From: CAVQBP01 sp963710745
Lineage (GTDB): Bacteria > Bacteroidota > Ignavibacteria > Ignavibacteriales > Ignavibacteriaceae
DNA length: 64,000 nucleotides
Reading direction: 5' to 3'
NCBI GenBank assembly: GCA_963710745.1
Contig: CAVQBP010000019.1
Location: forward strand, 186,001 to 250,000
Position numbers and translations under genes: made by a program. The notes under the pieces are model-generated. The model was not told where the DNA came from. It saw only the letters and a list, made by a program, of their open reading frames with translations, and made no database searches. Positions 45,858 to 55,500 of the stretch are shown here, piece after piece; the stretch's first letter is position 1; every line of letters starts with the position of its first letter.

Positions 45858-47132
45858 ATGATTAAAGCAATAACCGGTACTAAAGATATCCTTCCATCTG
45901 AAATTCCCCAATGGAAACTCCTTGAAGAAATAATGCAGGAAGTCTTTGAAGCATTCAACTATAAAGAAATCCGGACACCGGTTTTTGAGGAAACACCACT
46001 TTTTTCAAGAGGGATTGGTGAAGAAACCGATATAGTCGGGAAGGAAATGTACACTTTCCTCGATAGAAGCGAAACAAGTATTACACTTAAACCTGAAATG
46101 ACTGCATCGGTTGTAAGGGCATTTATTGAACATTCTTTAGGGAAAAGACAATCTTTAAGTAAACTTTATTATCTGTCGCCGATGTTTAGACAGGAAAGAC
46201 CGCAGGCAGGAAGATTAAGACAATTCCACCAGTTCGGTGCAGAAGCAATTGGAAGCACTTCTCCTCTCCTTGATGTGGAAATGATTCAGATACCTTACAC
46301 AATATTAACAAAGCTGGGATTAAAAAATATTAAGGTAAAAATTAATTCCCTTGGAACGCCTGTTTCCAGGGATATGTATAAAAACCAGCTGAGAAATTTT
46401 TTAATTGATAAAAAAGAGAAACTTTCGGAAGACAGCAGAAAAAGGTTTGAAAAAAATATTTTAAGAATATTTGACAGTAAAGCTGAAAATGATCAGGAAA
46501 TTTTGGAAGATGCTCCCTTATTAATCAATTATATTGATGAAGAAAGCAAAAGCGATTTTGAGAAAGTAAAAAGTACATTATCAATAATAGGTATACCGTT
46601 TGAAGTTGATCCGAGGCTTGTTAGAGGTTTAGATTATTACACCAAAACAACATTCGAAATAGCCAGCAGCAGTGTAGGATCGCAAAATGCATTATGCGGC
46701 GGCGGCAGGTATGATTTGCTTGTCGAAGAACTCGGAGGTTCCCCGACTCCCGGTGTCGGGTTTGCAGCAGGAATAGAAAGAATATTACTTGCATGTGAAA
46801 ATGAAAATATATTGAATTTGCCCGGTGAAGAAATTGATATCTTTATAATTACTATTGATAAAGATTTATCAGATGATATTTTTAAAATAGCAGCCTCTTT
46901 ACGAAATAAAAATTTCTCGGTTGAATTTGATTATCTTAGCAGAAGTATTAAAGCTCAGATGCGTGAAGCAAATAAATTAAACAGCCGTTTCGTATTATTT
47001 GTCGGTGGTGAAGAATATAAAAATGATAATTTTAAATTAAAAGATATGAAATCCGGTGAAGAGCAATTAATACCAATCAATAATTTACTATCAATTTTAA
47101 GTCAAAATTCAAAAGTCAAAATTCAAAAATAA
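45858..47132 (+). CDS. hisS: Histidyl-tRNA synthetase
   Basis: It charges tRNA-His. ATG 45858 opens MIKAITGTKDILPSEIPQW, the family start; the frame from 45822 adds repeat-derived residues. The 424-residue class II enzyme has motif 2 MFRQERPQAGRLRQFHQFG, the histidine-specific VRGLDYYTKTTFEI and GGGRYDLLVEELGG, motif 3 GVGFAAGIERI and a C-terminal anticodon-binding domain. The last residues, SQNSKVKIQK, are encoded by the intergenic-type TCAAAATTCAAAA repeat, so this element has extended or replaced the native end. Confidence 0.95.
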   Translation: MIKAITGTKDILPSEIPQWKLLEEIMQEVFEAFNYKEIRTPVFEETPLFSRGIGEETDIVGKEMYTFLDRSETSITLKPEMTASVVRAFIEHSLGKRQSLSKLYYLSPMFRQERPQAGRLRQFHQFGAEAIGSTSPLLDVEMIQIPYTILTKLGLKNIKVKINSLGTPVSRDMYKNQLRNFLIDKKEKLSEDSRKRFEKNILRIFDSKAENDQEILEDAPLLINYIDEESKSDFEKVKSTLSIIGIPFEVDPRLVRGLDYYTKTTFEIASSSVGSQNALCGGGRYDLLVEELGGSPTPGVGFAAGIERILLACENENILNLPGEEIDIFIITIDKDLSDDIFKIAASLRNKNFSVEFDYLSRSIKAQMREANKLNSRFVLFVGGEEYKNDNFKLKDMKSGEEQLIPINNLLSILSQNSKVKIQK

Positions 47133-47166
47133 ATTGAAACTTTTACTTTTTATTTTTGACCTTTAA
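47100..47166. repeat. Word-built repeat overlapping the hisS end
   Basis: AGTCAAAATTCAAAAGTCAA continued by AATTCAAAAA, then after a short loop ACTTTTACTTTTTATTTTTG and ACCTTTAAA. The left arm codes for the last ten residues of hisS; the right arm runs up to the lgt ribosome binding site. Confidence 0.55.
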
Positions 47167-47176
47167 AGGAGCTTTA

Positions 47177-48055
47177 ATGTATCCTGAATTATTTAAAATA
47201 GGTCCCTTTACAGTTTACAGCTTTGGCTTAATGCTGGGAATTGCATTTATAGTAGCAAGTTATTTCTTAACAAAAGAAATTGAAAGAAAAGGGATGGACC
47301 CTGAAATTGCTACTCAAATTACACTAATTGCCATTGTGTTTGGAATTGTTGGAAGTAAGCTTCTTGATTTAATTGAAAATTGGGAAAGATTTCTAAGTGA
47401 TCCGATTGGAATGGCATTTTCTCCCGGTGGATTAACATTCTATGGCGGATTAATTCTTGTTATAATTGTCATATGGATTTATGTTAGAAGAAAAAAAATC
47501 CCTTTCCTGGTAATTGCCGATGCAACAGCACCATCTTTGGCCTTGGCTTATGGAATAGGCAGAATTGGCTGTCATCTTGCAGGAGATGGTGATTACGGAA
47601 TTCCAACTACTCTGCCATGGGGAACAAATTATGCGAATGGTACTGTTCCTCCTTCCGTTGCTTTCAGTAATCCAAACCTTCTTAAACATTTTCCATGGAT
47701 TGCTGAAAAATTTCCAAACGGAGTTCCAAATAACACTCCATTGCAGCCAACACCTATTTATGAGTTCATAATGATGCTGATTATTTTCCTTGTCCTTTGG
47801 AAATTAAGGAAGAAAGACTGGATGGACGGAAAATTATTTATGCTCTATTTAGTGTTAGCAGGAGCAGAAAGATTCCTTATAGAATTTATCAGGCTTAATC
47901 CCAGATTTTTATGGGGATTGTCCGAAGCGCAATTAATATCAGTTCCAATGATGGTTGTCGGAGTACTCGGTTTTATATATCTTACCAGAAATACAGAACT
48001 CAAGAAGTTTGTCCCTCCGCCCTTAAAACCAAGACTGCCTGTCAAGAAGAAGTAG
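47177..48055 (+). CDS. lgt: Prolipoprotein diacylglyceryl transferase
   Basis: Lgt moves diacylglycerol from phosphatidylglycerol to the lipobox cysteine of prolipoproteins in the inner membrane. ATG 47177 has AAAGGAG in front. The 292-residue protein has about seven membrane helices, the conserved GGLTFYGGL, the signature YGIGRIGCHLAGDGDYG (a Bacteroidota-type form of GRxGNxxNxE) and LAGAERFLIEFIRLNPR with the conserved Glu/Arg. Several lipoproteins in this window (2813, 20895, 36441) are its expected substrates. Confidence 0.93.
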   Translation: MYPELFKIGPFTVYSFGLMLGIAFIVASYFLTKEIERKGMDPEIATQITLIAIVFGIVGSKLLDLIENWERFLSDPIGMAFSPGGLTFYGGLILVIIVIWIYVRRKKIPFLVIADATAPSLALAYGIGRIGCHLAGDGDYGIPTTLPWGTNYANGTVPPSVAFSNPNLLKHFPWIAEKFPNGVPNNTPLQPTPIYEFIMMLIIFLVLWKLRKKDWMDGKLFMLYLVLAGAERFLIEFIRLNPRFLWGLSEAQLISVPMMVVGVLGFIYLTRNTELKKFVPPPLKPRLPVKKK

Positions 48056-48101
48056 CTATTAACCAAATTTCTTTGAAAAATTAGGTTAAATACAAAACAA
48101 G

Positions 48102-48830
48102 ATGAATATTATTATTGGCAGAAAACCCGTTCTTGAAGCAATAAATTCCGGTGAGGAAATTGAACAAGTATTTATTCTGCACGGTCAAACAGGTGGAATA
48201 CTTGATGTTATTAGAATTGCATCCAGGAAGAGAGGGATAAAATGCAGTGAAGTTAAAAAGGAGAGATTCCAATCTATAACAACCAGTCATAATACTCAAG
48301 GCGTTACGGCAATAAAATCCTCCTTTAAATATTATCCGCTTGAAGAGATAATTATTTCTTCCAAAAAATCGAAGTATCCATTAATCGTGATTTTAGATTC
48401 AATTCAGGATCCCCATAATGCAGGTGCTATTTTGAGAACTGCAGAATGTGCCGGAGCTGATGGAGTTGTTATTACTAAACATAATAGTGCTCCAATTAAT
48501 CAGACTGTAGTGAAAACATCGGCAGGAGCTACTGAACATCTCAAAATATCAATAGTGAATAATCTTTCACAATCACTCAGGTTACTTAAAGAGAATGGTT
48601 TTTGGATAGCAGGTTCATCCCTGGAAAACTCGAAAGATTATACTAGTCTTGATTACAAGATACCTGTTGCCTTAATTCTAGGAAATGAGGAAAAAGGTAT
48701 AAGAAAATTAACTGCTGATAATTGTGATTTTTTAGTCCAAATTCCAATGAAAGGGGAGATTCAATCCTTAAATGTATCTGTTGCTGCAGGCATCATTTTA
48801 TTCGAAATCTTAAGACAGAGAAGTTTATAA
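48102..48830 (+). CDS. rlmB: 23S rRNA 2'-O-ribose methyltransferase RlmB (TrmH family)
   Basis: RlmB methylates Gm2251 of 23S rRNA. The 242-residue SPOUT enzyme has the N-terminal L30-like substrate-binding domain starting MNIIIGRKPVLEAINSG, then motif 1 QDPHNAGAILRTAECAGADG, motif 2 LILGNEEKGIRKLT and motif 3 IPMKGEIQSLNVSVAAGIIL, which build the knotted SAM site. Length and order match RlmB rather than TrmL. It follows lgt by 46 bp. Confidence 0.92.
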   Translation: MNIIIGRKPVLEAINSGEEIEQVFILHGQTGGILDVIRIASRKRGIKCSEVKKERFQSITTSHNTQGVTAIKSSFKYYPLEEIIISSKKSKYPLIVILDSIQDPHNAGAILRTAECAGADGVVITKHNSAPINQTVVKTSAGATEHLKISIVNNLSQSLRLLKENGFWIAGSSLENSKDYTSLDYKIPVALILGNEEKGIRKLTADNCDFLVQIPMKGEIQSLNVSVAAGIILFEILRQRSL

Positions 48831-49346
48831 AATTCCTGTTAATAATTAATAATTAATATTTAATATTGTGGCTATATAAGTTCTGAAAATGTTTGGGGAG
48901 ATTTTTGTGAAAACTTATGCAATTCTTTTAACAACAAACAATTATCCAGCGGAATTTGTTTCTGTAAACTTCAGGCAGGGGATTATATTTAAAAGAAGAA
49001 GATGGTTTATTTAAAATGAAATTATATCCTGCAATTATAATTAAATTTTGACTTGTGATGATGATGACCTAAACTTCCTGTGAAATTTCGGCTGCATCAC
49101 AAATATTTATTATTAGAATTTGGGTAGACTATTTGATAAAAATGAGTTTTTAGGGAAAAAATTATCAAATTGGATAATAATTTATTCTTCTTTGTGCGGG
49201 ATTTGTGTTGAAAAAATCAAAATTTATTAGATTTGCCTTAAAATCATCCTAAAGATTAATTAATATTTTTGTGAAATGCATAATTCATTATTGAAAAGAA
49301 AATTATTAAATTATCTATAGTTCAATAACTTTAAAAGGTATATTAT
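48831..49346. other. Gene-poor intergenic stretch
   Basis: About 515 bp between rlmB and the fatty-acid hydroxylase gene. It is AT-rich. It contains one weak small frame at 48907-49014. I see no tRNA, no clear terminator and no repeat. Confidence 0.5.
48907..49014 (+). CDS. Possible 35-residue basic peptide
   Basis: A GTG-started frame (MKTYAILLTTNNYPAEFVSV then a basic end RQGIIFKRRRWFI) has GGGGAGA six bases upstream, a good ribosome binding site. Nothing else supports it, and the composition could be chance. Confidence 0.2.
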   Translation: MKTYAILLTTNNYPAEFVSVNFRQGIIFKRRRWFI

Positions 49347-49994
49347 ATGTCAAAACAATTTGTATCTAATAAAGACGAAACGGTTAGAATGTTTAAGAAT
49401 GACTTTATGGAAGCTTTATCCAAAGTCCATTTTACTGTCCCGTTATTTATTTATTTACCTGTTGTTGCATTTTTCCTTTACCGTTCTATTGGAATATACT
49501 CCTTCTCTTTCATTACGATATTGTTTCTTATTGTTTTAGGTATTTTTGTTTGGACACTTACTGAATATACCCTGCATAGATATATATTTCATTTTGTGCC
49601 AGATAGTAATTGGGGTAGAAGAATACACTTTATTTTTCATGGAGTTCATCACGATTATCCCAACGATTCGAAACGTCTTGTTATGCCGCCTTCGGTAAGT
49701 ATGCCTCTTGCAATTATATTTTATTTCCTATTTAAATTAATTTTGGGGCAGAACCTGGTCGCTCCTTTTTTCGTAGGTTTTATCGTTGGATATTTATTTT
49801 ATGACATGACACATTATGCAATTCATCATTTTAATATGCATAATAAATTTTGGCTATTCATAAAAAATCATCACATGAAACATCATTACAAAGATCCTGC
49901 GAAAGGTTTTGGTGTTAGTTCACCATTATGGGATGGTATTATAGGTACTAATTTCCCGAAGGATAAAAAAGTAAGAGTTCAAAAAGAATCATAA
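49347..49994 (+). CDS. Fatty-acid hydroxylase / sterol-desaturase-family protein
   Basis: The 215-residue membrane protein has about four helices and the full set of histidine boxes of this di-iron family: YTLHRYIFHF, FHGVHHDYPND, THYAIHHFNMH and NHHMKHHYKDPAKGFG. The arrangement is that of fatty acid 2-hydroxylases (FA2H-like) lacking a cytochrome b5 domain, so hydroxylation of an acyl chain, perhaps in a sphingolipid or sulphonolipid, is plausible but inferred. AAAAGGTA precedes the ATG. Confidence 0.87.
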   Translation: MSKQFVSNKDETVRMFKNDFMEALSKVHFTVPLFIYLPVVAFFLYRSIGIYSFSFITILFLIVLGIFVWTLTEYTLHRYIFHFVPDSNWGRRIHFIFHGVHHDYPNDSKRLVMPPSVSMPLAIIFYFLFKLILGQNLVAPFFVGFIVGYLFYDMTHYAIHHFNMHNKFWLFIKNHHMKHHYKDPAKGFGVSSPLWDGIIGTNFPKDKKVRVQKES

Positions 49995-50246
49995 TTATTT
50001 GCAACTCTTTAACAGGAGAGTCTAATAGGAATCTTTCTTATTCTGAGTCATCAGTATCGTTAATTTCTGTTTAAAGACAAAAAATAACTGTACTATATTG
50101 TAACAATATGATACAGGTTTCTTGTATTCTGTATCTTTATCTTCAAAAAAAACCATAGTGTATAAAATTAATCATTAAAAGAGGAAAACTTAATTCGGCA
50201 TAATAAATGGTAAAGAAGTAAAAATTACTTCATTATTTCAGGGCGT

Positions 50247-51464
50247 ATGGAAAAGAAAATTCAGATTGTACCCTCCGGAATTTCCTTGGTTGATAAATCA
50301 TGGGGTGGATTCTATCGTGGCGGAACCTACTTTTTGATCGGGCAGCATAAGTCTGGTAAAACTCTTCTCGGAATTCAGTATGTCATGGATTGTGTAAAAC
50401 AGAAAGAGGTTTGTCTCTTCTTCACAACCATGCGTCCTAAAGACTTAATGTTTCATGCGGCCTCTATCGATTTTGACCTTCAGTATTATATGGATCAAAA
50501 TCTGATTATTGTTATTCGCGTTACTCCACCGTCTATCGACCAAACAAATAAAGATGACTATTTAGTTGAATATTTTAAGGATATAGCTGCTTTGGTAAAG
50601 CAGTATTATCCGAACAGAATTATTTTTGATGAATTAACCCCTTTTATTGAGTTCCAGAACCTGAACCTTTTAAAAAATGCATTCCTTCAGACAGTTGAGA
50701 TAGTTGAAGAATCAAATATTACCAGTTTGTTTATATTAGGTGAACCTGCAACAATGCAGTCTAAGAACCTTGTCGATTTATTAACTTCCGAATCGACCGG
50801 AACTGTTTATTTAGATAAAGAAGAAGACGAACTGAAAATTAAAAGCGGGAAAATAACAATAGTTCCGAATGTAGGTCATATTGAAGGTAGGTTTAGTGCT
50901 GATTACTATCTGATGCCGTATAAAGGAATTACTACTGATAAAATTGATGAAAAAATTGAATCAAGTAAATCTCCGGCGGAAAGCGGGTACAAAAAATTAT
51001 CTGAATTAGAGCTTCCTGCAATTTCTTATTCAAGCTATAATTTTTATAATATCGATGAACTTGGTTTATTTATTAACAATCAAATAGCCTTGTATAAAAG
51101 CACGAAGCAAAAATTTTCTGTTGTTTCTTTCTCTCTTGATCCTGAAGCCGGGAAGGATAACCTGTTAAACATGAATCAGTTGCTTAATGCCGTAAGGCTG
51201 TCAGTTGATAAAAAAGATAAGTTCAGTATAATAAATGATAAAGTTATTGTTCTACTGTTGAAAGAAGAAGGATATAATTTGGAAATAATTTCCAGGTTAA
51301 AAAGTAATTTACCGGTAAATGATCCTGAAGAACTAAATAAAATTTTGAAATTTATTTCAATAAATTCTGTTACTGTAGATGATTCAATTAAAAGTTCTGT
51401 AGATATTTTAAAAAGATTATCGGTTAAGAGTACAGAAGCAAATAAAGAGCCGAAATTTTTATAA
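50247..51464 (+). CDS. KaiC-like RecA-superfamily ATPase with C-terminal GGDEF-like region
   Basis: The 405-residue protein has a KaiC/RadA-type ATPase domain: PSGISLVDKSWGGFYRGGTY, Walker A GQHKSGKT (32-40), TTMRPKDLMFHAASI and Walker B RIIFDEL with Asp-128. After a linker of about 30 residues (230-265) a second domain follows, with KFSVVSFSLDPEAG, LNAVRLSVDKKDKFSIINDKVIVLLLKEEG, which has the strand/helix rhythm of a GGDEF domain without its GGDEF motif. KaiC-like single-domain ATPases act in signalling; here a small membrane protein and a large hybrid kinase follow on the same strand. Function unknown. Confidence 0.75.
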   Translation: MEKKIQIVPSGISLVDKSWGGFYRGGTYFLIGQHKSGKTLLGIQYVMDCVKQKEVCLFFTTMRPKDLMFHAASIDFDLQYYMDQNLIIVIRVTPPSIDQTNKDDYLVEYFKDIAALVKQYYPNRIIFDELTPFIEFQNLNLLKNAFLQTVEIVEESNITSLFILGEPATMQSKNLVDLLTSESTGTVYLDKEEDELKIKSGKITIVPNVGHIEGRFSADYYLMPYKGITTDKIDEKIESSKSPAESGYKKLSELELPAISYSSYNFYNIDELGLFINNQIALYKSTKQKFSVVSFSLDPEAGKDNLLNMNQLLNAVRLSVDKKDKFSIINDKVIVLLLKEEGYNLEIISRLKSNLPVNDPEELNKILKFISINSVTVDDSIKSSVDILKRLSVKSTEANKEPKFL

Positions 51465-51684
51465 TTAAATTTCGAGAGGGATATAATTTTTCTATTGGAA
51501 ACCAGCTTAAACTTTTTAAAAGATTATTAATTTTTAAGATCTTTTTTTTATTTTGAATTATAAAAAATCATTTTCTTTTCTGTAATTTCCTTTTAATTAA
51601 ACTGTTTTTTATTTCTGAATCAGGATTAATTGAATAACATAAAAACTTTACTGAAAATTCCTTTTTATTTAAATTGAGGGTGAA

Positions 51685-52113
51685 ATGAATTTTATATCTG
51701 ATATTATAATTGTAGCTCTGCTTTCTGTTTTCCTTTTAATTGTTGTTGCAATAATATTTTACAAACTTGGGAAAAGAGAGAAATTGAAAATAATTATTAA
51801 TGAGAGAGATAGAATAATAGAAAACGAAAATGAAACTACTTCTCAGAAAGTCGAATTACCGGAAAAAAAAGAATTTTTAAAAGAGGAGATCATAATTGAC
51901 ACTAATAATAAACCAGCAGAAAATAAGCTGGTTCAGGAGAATATGCTTTCGGTAAAGGAATTGTATTCAAAAAAGATTGAAGAAGAGATGAATAATGCAG
52001 AGAGTAGTATTGATGGTGAAAAACTATCAGATTTTAAATTCCTGAAATATACATCAAACGGTTATAAGCCTGCTAAAGGTGATAAAGAATCTCGTGTCGT
52101 TCGATGGAGGTAA
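51685..52113 (+). CDS. Small single-pass membrane protein
   Basis: The 142-residue protein has one N-terminal helix (SDIIIVALLSVFLLIVVAIIFY), a charged, probably coiled-coil middle part (KLKIIINERDRIIENENETT) and a C-terminal stretch NAESSIDGEKLSDFKFLKYTSNGYKPAK ending in basic residues. GAGGG lies before the ATG. I do not recognise a family. Its place between the KaiC-like ATPase and the hybrid kinase suggests a tether or adaptor, as inference only. Confidence 0.6.
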   Translation: MNFISDIIIVALLSVFLLIVVAIIFYKLGKREKLKIIINERDRIIENENETTSQKVELPEKKEFLKEEIIIDTNNKPAENKLVQENMLSVKELYSKKIEEEMNNAESSIDGEKLSDFKFLKYTSNGYKPAKGDKESRVVRWR

Positions 52114-52533
52114 ATTTTTATTATTAGATCGGTTTTAAACACAGGATAATTAATAATTAAGTTGAATCTTACGGTTGAACTTCCAGTTAGAAAAATAAGC
52201 ATCAAATAAGAATTTCAATAGTAAAGAATAAAATTTTATGTATCATTTTAAAACAGTAAAAGCCGGAATGTATTAATCAGATAAAGTATTCTAGTTATAG
52301 GAAAAGATTATATTCATTGTGTTTATGATCTATAGTAAAAATGTGCAGAAAAAAATTGAATTATTTGCTGTTTTCCATGTTTATTTTTAACATAACATTT
52401 AATCCATTATTGAAAAAAAATATAAAACATTGGTATCAAATCTGTTCGTTAAATCCGGTGTGTGTTTAATTTTAATCTAATGTAATAGTCTGTTTTAATC
52501 AATTTTAATATTTATCCTTCTATAATTTTCTTT
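52114..52533. other. AT-rich intergenic stretch
   Basis: About 420 bp ahead of the large hybrid kinase gene. Highly AT-rich. I see no reading frame, repeat or RNA gene; it should hold the kinase promoter but I cannot place one with confidence. Confidence 0.5.
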
Positions 52534-55500
52534 ATGCAGAACATAATAAATACAAACATAGAATTAATAGAAAGTATCAAAGAAAATATAAATGATCCGT
52601 ACCTGGTGCTGGATCAACAGGGAAGGATTCTTTCATTTAATAACATTGCTTCTGCTTTTTTCTCTTTTTCCAAAGGAGTTGAAAATTTTTATGAGTTACT
52701 TGAACACACATCTATAAAAAAAATGGGTGAATTGCTGCATACAGTATTTACCGAGAGTAATACTATCGAAGAAGATATAATTCTTAACCTTAATAGTGGA
52801 AAAAATATTAGAGCTCATTTAATAATCAGCCGGCTTATTGAAAAAGATGAGAAACTTGCTTTTTGTTTATTTAGAAATATAAACAATGATTTCAAAAAAA
52901 CATCTCTGAAAATAAAAATTAAAGAAATTGATAAGATAATTAATAATAAAGAAGTTCTTTCTATAATAGAAGAAGTAAAAGCGAGTTATCCTTTTACTTT
53001 TATAAGTAAAAATCTGGTAAGAAAATCTGCAGATAAATTAAAAGTGTTCTTTTGGTTAAAGAATATTGATGGGAGTTATCTTTTAGTTAATGATAAAGTA
53101 TCTGCTTCAATTGGATTAAACACAGTTCAGATTGAAGGAAGAAAAGAAAGTAATTTTATTCCACATTATCTTGTTAATTTCCAAAAATCGATAGACCAGT
53201 ATATAGTTGAATCGGCTAACTGCACAATAATCGACGGTTTACAGTTTGGAGGCTTAACCAATCCTGATGAATATGAGACTATTGAAATCCCTTTACTTGA
53301 TCAGGAAAATAAAATAATTGCAATTGCCGGGATTGGACAGAAAAAGCCGGACAAAAAAGAAACTTTTGAAATAAATGACAAAGTTAAGGACTTGCTTGAT
53401 CATGTATCCTGTGCTATAGCTTTTATTGACCCGAAAGACATGATAAGTTTTTTTAATACCCGGTTTAGTTTGCATTATGGCAACAAATTTTTTGATTTGA
53501 AAGAGACGGAATATTTTAAGTTATTTCCTTCAAAAGCTGTTGAAAAAATATCAAAATTTATAAGCTCTTCTTCTGACGAAACATCATTTGAATTTAATGA
53601 TGAAGAAAAAAATTATTTCGTTAAATTAAAGAAAATTTTCAATAACAATTTGTATAGCGGTACTTCTATAAGTATTGAAGAAAAAATTCCGGATGTTGAA
53701 AGTACTGTGCAATCGGGTTTTCAGGTTAATGACAGGATTTTGTATGATAATCCTTTTCCTGTATTGATATTTAATAAAGAGAATTTAAAATTTCTTGAAG
53801 TTAATGATGCTGCTCTGCAATTATATGGCTATTCTAAAGACGAATTTCTAAATCTCGATTTAACCGATCTTTATACTGAAGACGATATGCAGACTCTTCT
53901 GGAATTAACAACTGAAAATATTCAAGAGGGGGTTTTTAATGGCCCATATAAACACAAAAAGAAAGACGGTTCAAATATTTTAATTGAAATGAGCAAAATT
54001 TCGATTATATATAAAGGTAAAGATGCAGGTTTGAATGTACTCCGGGACATAACTAAAAAAGTGGAACATGAAAAAAATAGCAGAATCTATAAAGCAGTTT
54101 TTGAACACACAGATTCATTACTGTTTTTAACAGACGATAGCGGTTTTATTACTTTTATTAATAATGAAGTAACAAATGTCCTGGGATATTCAATTCAGGA
54201 ACTGGAAAAGACTTCATTTACCTCCTTATTCGAAGATGATAAGAGAGCATTTGTCAGCAGCGAAATATTTAAATCAACAACAGAAAAAACTATTTCATTT
54301 TCCGGGAATATTAAAAATTCGGAAAACGAACTATCAAGTTTTAAAATAAATGCTGTCCCGGTTTTTAATTTTAAAAACGAAACAGATTCATTTGTAATTT
54401 TAGCAAAACTAAAAAAAGAAACGGAAATTAAATCCGCACAACAAATTGATAAGAATGAAACACTTGATAATGGAACATCAGTATTAGATAATCCGTCAAT
54501 CCTTTCAGGATTGTTTCATGAAATTTTAACTCCGATTAATGTGATTTTAGGTTTTGTCAGGGAATTAACGGAAAGTGTAGAAGTTTTAACACCGGAACAA
54601 AAAGAAGCAAGTGATATTATAAACCAGAACAGAATTAGATTGCTGAATATAATGAATACAATAATTGATTATATCAATATTTCCGATAGCAGTATCAAAT
54701 TAAATATTAAAGAAATTAAAATAACAAATATAATTGATAATGTTCAAATGGATATAAATGACCTGGGCACGCAAAAGAATTTTGAATTATCATATGGCAA
54801 AATATCTTCCTCGCTTGTTTTTAGTTCTGATGAGCAAAAAATGCAGAATTTAATTTATTTACTTCTTTTACTTACTATGAACGGGGAAAATGAAAAGAAA
54901 ATATATTTCTCTGCATTTCAGTTTAATGATGAAAATTTCATATTAATTTTAAAAGATAATTATTCATTTACTTCTAATGAATTGATAGAAAAATTGAATG
55001 CAACTATTTATGGAAATAACGGCGATATAAAGAATTACGGTATATCTAAGTTTACTATACTTCTTATAAAAAAACTTTTACGTTTGCTCAAAGGTTCTGT
55101 AAAAATAGTTGAGGAAAATGGAAATAAAGAGTTTGGATTTGTTTTCCCTCTGGATTTGGCAAAGTATAATCAAATCAAAACCGAGCCTGATATTGAATTG
55201 GATAAACTGGAATATATAGATGAAAAATGGCTTGATGAAAATTTTCCTGTGAATGATGAAATCAATGAAAATATTAACAAACAAGCAAATGAAGCCTATG
55301 AAGGTGAAATTGAACCGGAAGAATCTGATGTATTAGTAGAAGAAACGCATGGTAATGTTAACTCAAAAAAAATAAACCTGTCTGAATTAAAATGCTTATA
55401 TATTGAAGATCAAATAGATTCCCAGATATTGTTTAGTTTTCAAATGAGCGAACTTGAAGAAATAAAATTTGCTTCCAGTTTAGAAGAGGCAATTCCGATT

